Of a DNA stretch of 64,000 nucleotides, positions 43,881 through 52,997 are shown piece by piece (position 1 is the stretch's first letter; each line of letters opens with the position of its first letter). The notes below the pieces were generated by a model. It was given only the letters and a program-made list of their open reading frames with translations. It had not been told where the DNA came from and did not search any database. The stretch is from Treponema sp. (GTDB lineage Bacteria; Spirochaetota; Spirochaetia; Treponematales; Treponemataceae). The translations under genes and the position numbers were made by a program. The stretch covers positions 21,988 through 85,987 of the forward strand of contig JAGCTZ010000224.1 of the NCBI GenBank assembly GCA_017963165.1, written 5' to 3'.

Positions 43881-45265
43881 TTTCTACCACCCTTTCCTAT
43901 GATAGCGGAAAAATAAATAAAAAGTAACATAGTAAAGCACATAATAATCATAATTATACTGAAAATACTGACATTATATGAAGCTGAATCGGTATATCCT
44001 GCATAAAATCCCTCTCCCTGTACTTTTAACACGCTTTCTATTGAATTAAAATCAAGATTATCAATTCTATCATAAACATTCTGCTTAAAGGCTTCGTCAT
44101 AATACATTGTAAGATTCTGTTGAATTATTTTTCCTTCTTCGTTAACAAAATGCGGATAAACTACATGATTTTCATCATATTCGCTGTTTTGATTTAAGGA
44201 TTTATAAGGAGCAGTAAGTACATTCCAGTTCCATCTGTAAAAATCTTCAAACGAAGGAAGTTTTGAATCCTGAAGCTCTGTTTTACCAGGAAGTTTTATT
44301 TTAGCTTTTGTTTTTGAACTGACTATATTCAGCGAGCCTAAAATAAAATAAGCAATTATAATTACACCAGCTATTAAAAATACAGGTAAAATTATATTTG
44401 ATTTTCCGCCATAAATTGAAACAGCATTTGCTTTTCTTATATAAACAGGACTAAAAGAATATCGGCTTCTCATTTTGATTTTGATATTAGAGGCTGATAT
44501 TGCACCAAGTACTGTTCCTGCAATACAAAGAAGATAGAAAAATCCCGAAATAAACGAAACAGAAAAAGCAGCCGTGATTGAAATAATTACAGCAACTGGA
44601 ATAAATATATTTCTTTTAATAAGAGTTTTTAGAGAAAACTTTCGTCCATATATATTTGATATACAAAATAGTGCAAGCAATAGAATTGAAACTGCTATAG
44701 CAGCTGCATAAAAGGCATTACAGAAAATATATACACAAGGAAGAACTGCTGTAAAAGCAAAAAACAATTTGTTCTTTGAAAAAGCAAAAAGAATTGCTGT
44801 AAGAATCAGAATTACAAGAGGCAAAAGCCATAAATATGCAAGTGTACTGTCAATTCCTGCCGTTATTCCCTGCTTATTAAGTTCCGAAAGCGCATCATTT
44901 ATATATCTGTCATAAGTTTGCGGAATGTAATAAAGCTGATATTCGCGGTTACTGTCATAAAAATAATTCTGGCGGTCATAAAGATAACGATTTTCATCAC
45001 TCGAAATTGAAAGTTTAAGCATTGCTTCTTCGATTGAATCAACCGAAAGCATTATAGGAATACGCTGTCCATTTAATGAAACATACTCCACAATTCCATT
45101 ATTCTTAAGGATTGAATCTACGTCTGTTTTTACTGTTGACCTTTTTACATAAAGAATTTTATAGTCTTCCCAGGATTTTCCTTTTGGAATTGAGCGGAAA
45201 CATATAGTAATAACTGCAATTATTATAATACCTGCTATTGGAAGAACTTTTTTTACAACATTCAT
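43877..45265 (-). CDS. Membrane protein of unknown function leading the Rnf-like operon
   Basis: A 462-residue protein: N-terminal helix (6-24), an extracytoplasmic region of about 120 residues rich in Tyr, a block of about eight membrane helices (145-325), a second extracytoplasmic region (about 330-430) and a final helix (435-458). I do not recognise the family. It overlaps rnfC by 4 bases, so it is co-translated with the complex, and could replace a missing function or act in assembly. It begins 4 bases after the stop of the PAP2-like gene, so the transcript probably starts there. Confidence 0.75.
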   Translation of the reverse strand: MNVVKKVLPIAGIIIIAVITICFRSIPKGKSWEDYKILYVKRSTVKTDVDSILKNNGIVEYVSLNGQRIPIMLSVDSIEEAMLKLSISSDENRYLYDRQNYFYDSNREYQLYYIPQTYDRYINDALSELNKQGITAGIDSTLAYLWLLPLVILILTAILFAFSKNKLFFAFTAVLPCVYIFCNAFYAAAIAVSILLLALFCISNIYGRKFSLKTLIKRNIFIPVAVIISITAAFSVSFISGFFYLLCIAGTVLGAISASNIKIKMRSRYSFSPVYIRKANAVSIYGGKSNIILPVFLIAGVIIIAYFILGSLNIVSSKTKAKIKLPGKTELQDSKLPSFEDFYRWNWNVLTAPYKSLNQNSEYDENHVVYPHFVNEEGKIIQQNLTMYYDEAFKQNVYDRIDNLDFNSIESVLKVQGEGFYAGYTDSASYNVSIFSIIMIIMCFTMLLFIYFSAIIGKGGRK

Positions 45266-45269
45266 CTTA

Positions 45270-45752
45270 TTATTTTAACAGCATCATTGAAAAGCCAATA
45301 AGAACACCCAAAAGTGCCCCCATTATGACCTGCATCGGAGTATGACCGTTAACCTCTTTTATGGGCTTATATTCTTTCAAACTTTCGTTTTCTTTAAGCT
45401 CACGACCTATTTCGTTTATTTTTTGTGATTGAATTCCGCTGGAACGTCTTACACCTACGGCATCTCGCATTGTAATAAATGTCATTAAAAGTGCAAGCAT
45501 GAAAATAGAAGATGTTACGCCTTCTTTAATTCCAATACATGTTGTTATTGTTGTAACTACAGAAGAATGGCTCGAAGGCATTCCACCGGTTTTCCATAAC
45601 ATGTTTTCGATTAGATCTTTTAATGATTTGATTCTGCCGTAAATAAGCTGTATTAAGGTTTTAAGGAACTGAGCGCCAAGCCAACTGAAGATTCCTGCAA
45701 GGAATATTGGATGTGTAAAAAATGCGATAATTGTTTCGTATTTGCTAGGCAT
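45270..45752 (-). CDS. Divergent PAP2-family membrane protein (DUF212)
   Basis: A 160-residue protein with four or five membrane helices and the DUF212 signature GGMPSSHSSVVTTITTCIGIKEG (about residue 56) followed by FITMRDAVGVRRSSGIQSQKIN (about 92) and NGHTPMQVIMGALLGVLIG (about 134). These proteins resemble acid phosphatase/vanadium haloperoxidase cores but their substrate is unknown; lipid phosphates are the usual guess. An AAGGAT ribosome site precedes the ATG. First gene of the run into the Rnf-like operon. Confidence 0.85.
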   Translation of the reverse strand: MPSKYETIIAFFTHPIFLAGIFSWLGAQFLKTLIQLIYGRIKSLKDLIENMLWKTGGMPSSHSSVVTTITTCIGIKEGVTSSIFMLALLMTFITMRDAVGVRRSSGIQSQKINEIGRELKENESLKEYKPIKEVNGHTPMQVIMGALLGVLIGFSMMLLK

Positions 45753-45818
45753 AAAAAAATCCTTAAAAACTTATTTTTATTCTACCACTTAATTGTAAAT
45801 TTTACTATACTTTTTATT

Positions 45819-46760
45819 ATGGATTTTATAGATTTTAAGACAGGTCAAGATGATCTGGAACGACGTCTTGATAAAGTTATACGAATTTTTGTTCCTCAAA
45901 TGCCGCTTTCTTTAATCTATAAAAATCTGCGTAAAAAGCTAATCAAAGTAAATAATCTTAAAGCCGAACCAGATTACAGAATTCAACAAAACGACATAAT
46001 TCAGATTGCCGATTTTTTGATAAATGATAATGATAAAAGAAATGTTGAAATCGAAGCCACTCCCCTGCAAAAAAATACTGCTTCACAAATTAAAATAAAA
46101 GAATTAATAATTTTCGAAAACGAACATTTTCTTATTCTTAATAAACCAGCCGGAATAAATGTACATTCAGCCAAAAAAGCAGAAATTTCGCTTGAATCAC
46201 TTGTTACTGATTATTATTCATCAACCCGTAATAATAATTCTTTATCATTTAAGCCCGGCCCATTACACAGAATTGACAAATATACACAGGGAATTATCTG
46301 TTTTTCTATGAGTACAGCGGGCGCTCAATGGTTCAGCAAAAACATGAAAGAACACAAAATAAAAAAATCTTATGTGGCCATTGTAGAAGGTATTGTTAAG
46401 GCTTCTGAACTCTGGAAAGATAAAATAGAAAAGCTTGATGAAAATGGTACACGATTTCATACTGTACAGATAAATAATGAAGCTGATGCTTTTTCTGCAA
46501 AAGAATGTATTACAAAAATCACACCAATAGAAACTTTTAAAGAAGGCTCTCTTTTTCTTACACGTGTAAGCTTTGATATAGAAACAGGAAGACAGCATCA
46601 AATCAGAGCTCAGTCTGCTTATCATGGCTATCCTCTTTACGGCGATACAGCATACGGTGGCCATAAAACCTCCGATAATAACGGACAATTTTATTTACAG
46701 GCACAAAAAATTGTATTTCCCAAAAATGAACTTGGACTTCCAGAAGAGATAAGCATATAA
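45819..46760 (+). CDS. RluA-family pseudouridine synthase
   Basis: About 313 residues from ATG 45819. The frame is open upstream to 45711, but that region overlaps the divergent gene and carries the promoter TATACT (45806-45811), which ends 7 bases before the chosen ATG. Domains: S4-like RNA-binding region (about 10-60; RRLDKVIRIFVPQM) and catalytic domain with GPLHRIDKYTQGIICFS (catalytic Asp, about 145). The usual H-R-L-D-x-x-T-S-G has Q in place of S. LTRVSFDIETGRQHQIRAQ follows. It modifies uridine in rRNA or tRNA; the exact site is unknown. Confidence 0.9.
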   Translation: MDFIDFKTGQDDLERRLDKVIRIFVPQMPLSLIYKNLRKKLIKVNNLKAEPDYRIQQNDIIQIADFLINDNDKRNVEIEATPLQKNTASQIKIKELIIFENEHFLILNKPAGINVHSAKKAEISLESLVTDYYSSTRNNNSLSFKPGPLHRIDKYTQGIICFSMSTAGAQWFSKNMKEHKIKKSYVAIVEGIVKASELWKDKIEKLDENGTRFHTVQINNEADAFSAKECITKITPIETFKEGSLFLTRVSFDIETGRQHQIRAQSAYHGYPLYGDTAYGGHKTSDNNGQFYLQAQKIVFPKNELGLPEEISI

Positions 46761-46774
46761 CCTGTTTATTCTTA

Positions 46775-46803
46775 TTGTTTCCATTCCTTTTATGAGTTAT
46801 AAT
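46775..46803 (+). promoter_or_regulatory. Promoter of the P-loop/Asp23 gene
   Basis: TTGTTT (46775-46780), 17-base spacer, TATAAT (46798-46803), then 8 bases to ATG 46812 and no Shine-Dalgarno site. Confidence 0.5.
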
Positions 46804-46811
46804 TTATAAAG

Positions 46812-47756
46812 ATGACAAACCCCATTGAGTTGATAAAGCAGAAATTTTCTCCAACAACAGTTTATGCTCTTGTAGGCGAAAGCGGTACCGGTAAAAGCTT
46901 TCGCTCAAAGCTGCTTGCCGAACAGTATAATATAAATGCAATTATAGATGACGGTCTTTTAATTCAGGATGAAAAAATCATTGCGGGACATTCTGCTAAA
47001 CGTGAAAAAACATATATGGGCGCTGTAAGAGCAGCTCTTTTTGATGATAAAGAACATCGCGATGCTGTTGCAAAGGTTCTTAAAAAATCACACATTAAAA
47101 AAATTCTTATTCTTGGAACTTCCGAAAAAATGGTAATGAAAATTGCCATGAGACTTCAGCTGCCGCAACCAAGTAAAATAATTCATATCGAAGAAATTGC
47201 AACTCAGGAAGAAATTGAAAAAGCAGCAAAATCGCGTCATGTCGAAGGAAAGCATGTAATTCCGGTTCCATCTATCGAAGTAAAAAAGACTTATCCGCAG
47301 ATATTCAGTAATTCTATGCATGATTTTTTCAGCAAAGGAATATTCGCTAAAAAGAAAGGAAAGCTCCTTGAAAAATCTATTGTTCAACCGGAATTTTCCA
47401 AAAAAGGTCGTGTCGAAATTTCTGAAGCAGCTCTGACACAGATGGTAATGCATTGTGTTGCCGAAGAATCTCCTGATGTAAAGGTCAAAAAAATTGCTAT
47501 AAAAACAGATTCGCGCGGTTACAGACTTGTCGTAACTATTGATGTTCCGTTTGGAACTCAGCTTACAGGAAAGGTTCACAAGCTACAGCAATATATCATA
47601 GACAAAATCGAAACCTTTACAGGTATACTTATTGAAGAAGTCAGTATTGTTATTGATAAAATTACAAAGGTTCCTCTCACACTTGATCAGATGGAAAAAA
47701 AGCAGAAAAGTCAGATCACAAAAATGTCATTGGCAAGAAATCACGAAAATCAATAA
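46812..47756 (+). CDS. P-loop NTPase fused to an Asp23/Gls24-like domain
   Basis: A 314-residue protein. The N-terminal part has a Walker A loop, VGESGTGKSFRSKLLAEQY (about residue 21), and a small kinase-like fold up to about 180. A linker (KKKGKLLEKSIVQPEF) leads to an Asp23/Gls24 (DUF322) domain at about 195-300: GRVEISEAALTQMVMHCVAEE, VTIDVPFGTQLTGKVHKLQQYI and GILIEEVSIVIDKI. Asp23 domains are envelope-stress or scaffold modules, best known in Firmicutes. The nucleotide-binding half may regulate the scaffold. Its stop abuts the stop of the convergent pcnB. Confidence 0.78.
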   Translation: MTNPIELIKQKFSPTTVYALVGESGTGKSFRSKLLAEQYNINAIIDDGLLIQDEKIIAGHSAKREKTYMGAVRAALFDDKEHRDAVAKVLKKSHIKKILILGTSEKMVMKIAMRLQLPQPSKIIHIEEIATQEEIEKAAKSRHVEGKHVIPVPSIEVKKTYPQIFSNSMHDFFSKGIFAKKKGKLLEKSIVQPEFSKKGRVEISEAALTQMVMHCVAEESPDVKVKKIAIKTDSRGYRLVVTIDVPFGTQLTGKVHKLQQYIIDKIETFTGILIEEVSIVIDKITKVPLTLDQMEKKQKSQITKMSLARNHENQ

Positions 47757-48833
47757 TTATTTTTTTGTCTGAACCTTTATAGAAACACCCATTGTTTTAA
47801 GAACAGCCTTTACGGCATATTCCAATTCCCTTCTCTGCGGATTCATTGGAAGAACAAAGTTGCGGCATTCTGTCCAGGTTTTTGCATACAGTTCTGAAAC
47901 AGAATATTTTCCTTCTGTTTCTTTTTTCCAGTCTGTAAGTGTTGTTATAAAATCATAAATAATAAAATAAAGCTTTTTACCAAGCCGAGCCTGAGGATCT
48001 GTTTTATTAAGCTCATCAAGACGCTTAAGATTTTCCATAAAGCTTTTTTCTATGTTTTTTCGTTCATACAGCATGGCAGAAACAGACGGCTGCAGATACA
48101 TAAATACATCTGTTTCTATTGCTTCGGCAATAATTTCAGATGCATGTGTATTATTTATAATTTTAAGAAGTTCTTCTGTAATTCGTGATGGAGAAACCTG
48201 ACTTAAAAGCGAAGCTGACTGTTTTATTTTATGACGCAAATTAAAGGTCATTTTTGCATCTGTAGTTGCAGAATATTTTATAGCTCTTAACATTCGTACA
48301 GGATCTTCTACAAAAATAGTTTCCAGTGAAATTACAGGTCTAAGAACATGCTTTTTAATATCACGAACACCACCAACATAATCAATTATCTGTTCCTGTG
48401 TCGGATCATAATAAAGTGCATTCATTGTAAAGTCACGGCGCATTACATCCTGTTCGATTGTACCAAATTCGTTGCCGACTGAGCCTTCTACATTTGAACG
48501 GAAGGTGCTTACTTCAAAAATCTTAGAACCAAAAACTACATGAACAAGTCTGAATCTGCGGCCTATTATTCTTGAATTGCGGAAAATACGTTTAATTTTC
48601 GAAGGTGTTGCATCTGTGACTATATCAAAATCCTTTGGAACATTTCCGACAATAAGGTCTCGTACAGCACCACCTACAATGTATGATGTATAACCTGCAT
48701 CACGGAGTCTGTTTATAATTTGAAGAGCGTCAGGATCTATTTTTTTGTTTGTAATAAAATGCTCAGATTTTGTGTAAACAATGGCTTTTTTTATAAGTTT
48801 GCCATTAGAATCTGTTCCATAACGATACAACAC
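47757..48833 (-). CDS. pcnB: Poly(A) polymerase / CCA-adding-type nucleotidyltransferase
   Basis: A 358-residue class II nucleotidyltransferase: AYxVGGAVRD-type motif in SYIVGGAVRDLIVGNVPKDFDIVTDA (about residue 50, catalytic DxD), RNSRIIGRRFRLVHVVFG (about 88), RRDFTMNALYYD (about 132) and EDPVRMLRAIKY (about 180). The RNSRIIGRRFRLVHV stretch is typical of PcnB rather than CCA enzymes. It adds poly(A) tails to RNA. The start is GTG. A minus-strand promoter, TTGACC (48871-48866), 18 bases, TATTAT (48847-48842), ends 8 bases before that GTG, so it too may be leaderless. Confidence 0.9.
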   Translation of the reverse strand: MLYRYGTDSNGKLIKKAIVYTKSEHFITNKKIDPDALQIINRLRDAGYTSYIVGGAVRDLIVGNVPKDFDIVTDATPSKIKRIFRNSRIIGRRFRLVHVVFGSKIFEVSTFRSNVEGSVGNEFGTIEQDVMRRDFTMNALYYDPTQEQIIDYVGGVRDIKKHVLRPVISLETIFVEDPVRMLRAIKYSATTDAKMTFNLRHKIKQSASLLSQVSPSRITEELLKIINNTHASEIIAEAIETDVFMYLQPSVSAMLYERKNIEKSFMENLKRLDELNKTDPQARLGKKLYFIIYDFITTLTDWKKETEGKYSVSELYAKTWTECRNFVLPMNPQRRELEYAVKAVLKTMGVSIKVQTKK

Positions 48834-48881
48834 GATGAAGTATAATATTCTTTTTATAGGTACTTGGTCAATACGAGTATT

Positions 48882-49844
48882 TTAACCAATTACCTCATTC
48901 AAATATTTAATAATATCCTGTTCAACTGTTTCCTTATCTGTTTCGTTAAGGATTTCATGACGATCGTCTGTATATTCTTTTACTGTTACCTTCTTTATTC
49001 CAAGCTTTTTGTAGCATTCTGCAAGTTCTTTTACAGTTTTTCCGTAGGTACCAACAGGATCTTCTGCTCCAAAAAGAAGATAAATAGGCAGATCTTTGTC
49101 TATCTTTGCCATATTTGATTTTTTATGGATTTTGCAAAGGGCTCCTGTCATATCGCAGTAGAAAGAAGTTTTTAACGGGAAGCCGCACCATTTATCTGTA
49201 TCATACATCTGAACTGTTGTTTTATCTTTTGTAAGCCAGTCATGAATTGATTCAATATCTTTAATTCTTGCGTTGTAGCTTCCAAAGGACAATTTATCAA
49301 GCAAGCCTATTTCACTATTTTTTCCGCAGAAAAACTTAATGATGTTTGCGGCAATTTTTCCGGAAGTTGCAAGAGCCGGACGAGGACCTGCTGTTCCAAT
49401 TAAGAAGCAGGCCTTAATCTTTCCGTGGTAATCTTCGATATAGCTTTGAGCAACAAAAGAACCAAAGGAATGTGCCATTAAAATTACAGGAACTCCAGGA
49501 TATTGTTGCGTTACATCATCAATTAAAATGTCAACATCATTTACGGCAAGTGCAAATCCATTTTTATCTGCAAGCTTACCAAAATTGCCGTTTCCATTTT
49601 TTATAGAAAGCTCTGCTGTACGGCCATGACCGCGCATATCAAAAGCAGTAAACACATAACCGTTTTCAGAAAGTATTGAACCAAATCTATCATAACGAAG
49701 AGAATGCTCTGCAAGACCATGATTAAAAACAATTACAGCCTTTATTTCAGGAGGATTTTCCGGATCGGTTGCATCAGGAATCCATCTGTTTACCCAAAGC
49801 TCAACTCCATCCTTTGTCTTAAAAGAAAAACTTTTTAATGCCAT
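48882..49844 (-). CDS. Alpha/beta hydrolase, monoacylglycerol lipase-like
   Basis: A 320-residue cytoplasmic serine hydrolase. Oxyanion motif FNHGLAEHSLRYDRFG (about residue 40), AFDMRGHGRT, nucleophile elbow MAHSFGS (about 120), acid in LLFGAEDPVG (about 252) and His in DDRHEIL (about 296): the whole triad is visible. It resembles monoacylglycerol lipases and lysophospholipases, so a lipid ester is a likely substrate. An AAGGAG ribosome site precedes the ATG. Confidence 0.88.
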   Translation of the reverse strand: MALKSFSFKTKDGVELWVNRWIPDATDPENPPEIKAVIVFNHGLAEHSLRYDRFGSILSENGYVFTAFDMRGHGRTAELSIKNGNGNFGKLADKNGFALAVNDVDILIDDVTQQYPGVPVILMAHSFGSFVAQSYIEDYHGKIKACFLIGTAGPRPALATSGKIAANIIKFFCGKNSEIGLLDKLSFGSYNARIKDIESIHDWLTKDKTTVQMYDTDKWCGFPLKTSFYCDMTGALCKIHKKSNMAKIDKDLPIYLLFGAEDPVGTYGKTVKELAECYKKLGIKKVTVKEYTDDRHEILNETDKETVEQDIIKYLNEVIG

Positions 49845-49893
49845 AATTCAAACTCCTTATTTTATCTTAGCACTCGCAATGACAATTAAAATT

Positions 49894-49902
49894 TGATAAA
49901 AT
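49894..49902 (+). promoter_or_regulatory. Extended -10 promoter of the RNA methyltransferase gene
   Basis: TG-A-TAAAAT ends 7 bases before ATG 49910, with no Shine-Dalgarno site. Confidence 0.5.
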
Positions 49903-49909
49903 ATGTCCC

Positions 49910-51145
49910 ATGGAAACAGCAATAGTAAAAACAGAAAAAACAGTTTTTGGTGGAAATACAATTGCCAGAATTGATTCTAAAACTGTATTTATTCCGTTTA
50001 CAATGCCTGATGAAACACTTTCTATAAATATAGTACAGCACAAAAATGATTATGACAACGCTGAAATATTAAAAATTATTGAACCTTCGCCATATCGTAA
50101 AGCTCCGGAATGTAAATATTACGGAAGCTGCGGCGGTTGTAATATGATGCATATAAATAATGAATACCAGCGTGAACTTAGATGTAAAATGCTTAAGGAT
50201 GCCTTTGAAGCAAATAAAATTAAACTGGAAAAAGAACCGCAGGTTATTTACGGGCCTGAGTTTAATTATCGTTCAAGATTTCAGCTTACAGATGGCGGAT
50301 TATGTCAGAAGAACGGAAATACTGTAATTCCCATTGATGAATGTCTTTGTGCAGAACCCGTAATTAATGAATATTTAAAATCAATTGATAAGAATACGTT
50401 TCCAAAGGGACGAATCCATATTTTTGGAAGCTCTCACATTATTTGCAATAACGAAGAAAATTCGAATCAAAAGGTTAAAATTACAGAAGAAGAACATAAA
50501 ACTGTCAAAAAAAATACACAATTTAATACAAAATCAAAAAAGTTAAAAATCAAAGAAAATAAATATTTTGCCGGAACTATTATTTCGCAGCAGAATACAG
50601 TTTCTGTTGAACTTTTAAGTAAGAAAATCTCTTTTGATGTCCGAGGATTTTTTCAGTCAAATCTTTTTGTTTTTGAAAAAGTCCTTAAGCTTATAACAGA
50701 TATCCTGCCAGGCGGGGAAAATATTCTTGATATGTATGCTGGTTGTGGATCAATTTCCTGCTTTCTATCTGATAAATATAAATCTGTTTCGCTTGTTGAA
50801 CACAATAGAGATGCACTTGTCTTTGCAGAACAGAATATGGCTGGCGCAACTCATGTAAGTTATGGACTTAGTGGAGCAACCTGGGTAAAAACTTGTGCTG
50901 CAGCGTGCCCTGCTTTTGATGCCGCCGTTGTTGATCCTCCACGTTCTGGAATGGAAAAAGAAGTCCTTGATTACTTTTGTAAAAGTAATATCCCATTTAT
51001 TGCATATCTTTCATGCAATCCTTCTACTCAAAGCAGGGATTGTGCAAAGCTTATTTCTCATGGCTACAAGATGAAAAATATTTATCTGCTTGATTTTTAC
51101 CCTAATACAAGCCATATAGAAAGTCTTGTGATTTTAACGAGGTAA
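49910..51145 (+). CDS. TrmA/RlmD-family RNA uracil-C5 methyltransferase
   Basis: A 411-residue SAM-dependent enzyme. It has a short TRAM-like start, an Fe-S cluster motif CKYYGSCGGCNMMHI (about residue 63), a SAM-binding ILDMYAGCGSISCFLS (about 275), VVDPPRSGMEKEVL (about 343) and the catalytic cysteine in YLSCNPSTQSRDCAKL (about 365). It would methylate a uridine in rRNA or tRNA; which one cannot be read. The protein has a Lys-rich insertion (about 185-220). The next gene starts 14 bases downstream, after a duplicated ACGAGGTAAAA. Confidence 0.9.
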   Translation: METAIVKTEKTVFGGNTIARIDSKTVFIPFTMPDETLSINIVQHKNDYDNAEILKIIEPSPYRKAPECKYYGSCGGCNMMHINNEYQRELRCKMLKDAFEANKIKLEKEPQVIYGPEFNYRSRFQLTDGGLCQKNGNTVIPIDECLCAEPVINEYLKSIDKNTFPKGRIHIFGSSHIICNNEENSNQKVKITEEEHKTVKKNTQFNTKSKKLKIKENKYFAGTIISQQNTVSVELLSKKISFDVRGFFQSNLFVFEKVLKLITDILPGGENILDMYAGCGSISCFLSDKYKSVSLVEHNRDALVFAEQNMAGATHVSYGLSGATWVKTCAAACPAFDAAVVDPPRSGMEKEVLDYFCKSNIPFIAYLSCNPSTQSRDCAKLISHGYKMKNIYLLDFYPNTSHIESLVILTR

Positions 51146-51159
51146 AACGAGGTAAAAAA

Positions 51160-52917
51160 ATGAAAAAGCTATTCCTTTTTTTAATACTTTCAATTTCTTT
51201 TTTCACAACTGCCTTTGCCGGCGAAGGAATAGAACTTACAAATCTAAATGCAACCTGGGGACGCGTTCTTCCGGGTAAGCTTATATGCCCTCCCCAAACA
51301 ACTCCATCAGGCTTTGCAGTAATGACAGATGCTCATAATCTTATGTCTTTTTCAAGCCAGGGAAGAATAATTTTTGAAAAAACTTTATCAAGGTCTGCAG
51401 GAGGAACCTTCGGCGTATTAAAAAATGGCTTTTTTGCTGTTGTTACTGCAAGTTCAAAAAAAATTACTTTGCTAAATCCGGATGGAAAAGAACTTTGGAC
51501 AATCGCCGTCGATTTTAAAATAACAGACTCCCCTTTTACCGGCCGTGACGGAAGATTTTTTGTACGTGGAACAGATTTATTATGCTGTTTTGGAATGAAC
51601 GGAATTCAAAAATGGAGCACAAAAACACCAATTCAATCAAAAATGCCAGTACAGGAGCTTCCAGATGGAAGTCTTATAGTTTTTCTTCAGGAGCTTGAAC
51701 AAGGAAAAACAAAAGCAGTCAGAATAACCCCCTTCGGCGAGCTTGTAGAAGAAATAACATTTGCAGGCGAAGTAACTAATGCACTTACAACACCTTATGG
51801 CATTCTTCTTGTTTTTACAGATGGTACAAGCGGTTTGTTTGACCTTGTAGATAATAAATCAACACACAAATGGCTTTTTAAGAAGGATCAGCTTCAAAAA
51901 ACAAATAAAGATTTTTTCATTCTTTCACAGAACAAAGAAAATGTCATTTATATAAACATAAAAAATACAAATGTTGAAATTGATTATATAAATCTTAAAG
52001 ATGGTTCAATAAATAATTCCTTCATAATTGATGAAGATATAATTCCAACTTACGGCTGGTATAATGAATCGGGAGTTTTTATTGCCGATTCAAAAAAAGC
52101 ATGCTTTTATAATAATGCAGGTCGTTATCTTTGGAGTGGAATTTTACCTGATGCAAAAAGTAAAGGTGCTCCAACTCATACAGGCTTTACAACTGATAAC
52201 TGTTTTCTTCTTTTCTGTTCTGATTGGAGCATTCATGCATTCAGAACAGCTCATTCTGTTTCGGAGCAAGCTACAGTAACAGATACAAAAAAATTAAACA
52301 CAGACTATTTAAATTTTTATGAAATAAATACAACACTTTTGGAACTTTCATTTCCTATTCCTATAAATAAAGAGCTTTTGCTTCCAGAACGAAGTCAGCT
52401 ATTATCTGCCGGTAATTACGGAAAAACAGAACAGGAATATGCTTCAGAACTTTTATCTGTCTGTACTGCTTATAAGAATGTTATGACAACAACCAATTTT
52501 GGTACTCGTGTAGAAAAATCAGTTTTTGAAACAGATTCTGCCGGAATGGAAAATATTCTTTCTCAATTATGTCTTTTCGGAACAGATACCTTCTGCGAAT
52601 ATGTTGCTTATTTTCTTAAAACAGAAACTAATAAAGCTCTTATTCACATACTTTTACGGGGCATAGTTTCAAACGGTTATGATCCCGAAGGTAAAAATAT
52701 TTCAAGTCTTGAATATCTTGCCAGAAATACTTCGGATAAAGATGAAACGCTTTTAAAAGACATCTGTGATGCCGTCTATTCTGTCTGTGTAACAATGGGA
52801 AGCTCTGCAATTGAACCTATAGGAAAAGATACCCTTACAACACTTCTTTATCCAAAATACACAAGTACAGTCCGCGATTATTCAAGAAATACACTTAAAA
52901 AACTTGTTGGTAAATAA
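51160..52917 (+). CDS. Exported beta-propeller-like protein
   Basis: A 585-residue protein with a cleavable signal peptide ending at about AFAG (residue 21). Residues 30-380 show repeated W/F-containing blades (LNPDGKELWTIAVD, GMNGIQKWSTKTP, NNAGRYLWSGILPD) as in PQQ-like propellers. The C-terminal 200 residues are helical and may be HEAT-like (LHIL/LARN patterns). I do not recognise a specific function. Its ribosome site is GAGGT. It is probably co-transcribed with the methyltransferase gene. Confidence 0.75.
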   Translation: MKKLFLFLILSISFFTTAFAGEGIELTNLNATWGRVLPGKLICPPQTTPSGFAVMTDAHNLMSFSSQGRIIFEKTLSRSAGGTFGVLKNGFFAVVTASSKKITLLNPDGKELWTIAVDFKITDSPFTGRDGRFFVRGTDLLCCFGMNGIQKWSTKTPIQSKMPVQELPDGSLIVFLQELEQGKTKAVRITPFGELVEEITFAGEVTNALTTPYGILLVFTDGTSGLFDLVDNKSTHKWLFKKDQLQKTNKDFFILSQNKENVIYINIKNTNVEIDYINLKDGSINNSFIIDEDIIPTYGWYNESGVFIADSKKACFYNNAGRYLWSGILPDAKSKGAPTHTGFTTDNCFLLFCSDWSIHAFRTAHSVSEQATVTDTKKLNTDYLNFYEINTTLLELSFPIPINKELLLPERSQLLSAGNYGKTEQEYASELLSVCTAYKNVMTTTNFGTRVEKSVFETDSAGMENILSQLCLFGTDTFCEYVAYFLKTETNKALIHILLRGIVSNGYDPEGKNISSLEYLARNTSDKDETLLKDICDAVYSVCVTMGSSAIEPIGKDTLTTLLYPKYTSTVRDYSRNTLKKLVGK

Positions 52918-52930
52918 TCAAAAGTCGTGT

Positions 52931-52977
52931 TATAATATATTTTACAATAAGTCATTGTTGGACTTGATCCGACAATC
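52931..52977 (+). promoter_or_regulatory. -10 box and leader hairpin of the P83/100 gene
   Basis: TATAAT (52931-52936) is followed by an untranslated leader of about 55 bases that contains a hairpin (52955-52977, ATTGTTGGA / TCCGACAAT around CTTGA). An AAAGGTGG ribosome site precedes the ATG at 52998. Unlike the leaderless genes, this one has a full leader. Confidence 0.5.
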
Positions 52978-52997
52978 TCAAATCTAAAGGTGGATAT

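Noticed and set aside
45711..45818. N-terminal extension of the RluA-like protein
   Set aside because: It overlaps the divergent PAP2-like gene and the putative promoter, and the extension has no family match by eye.
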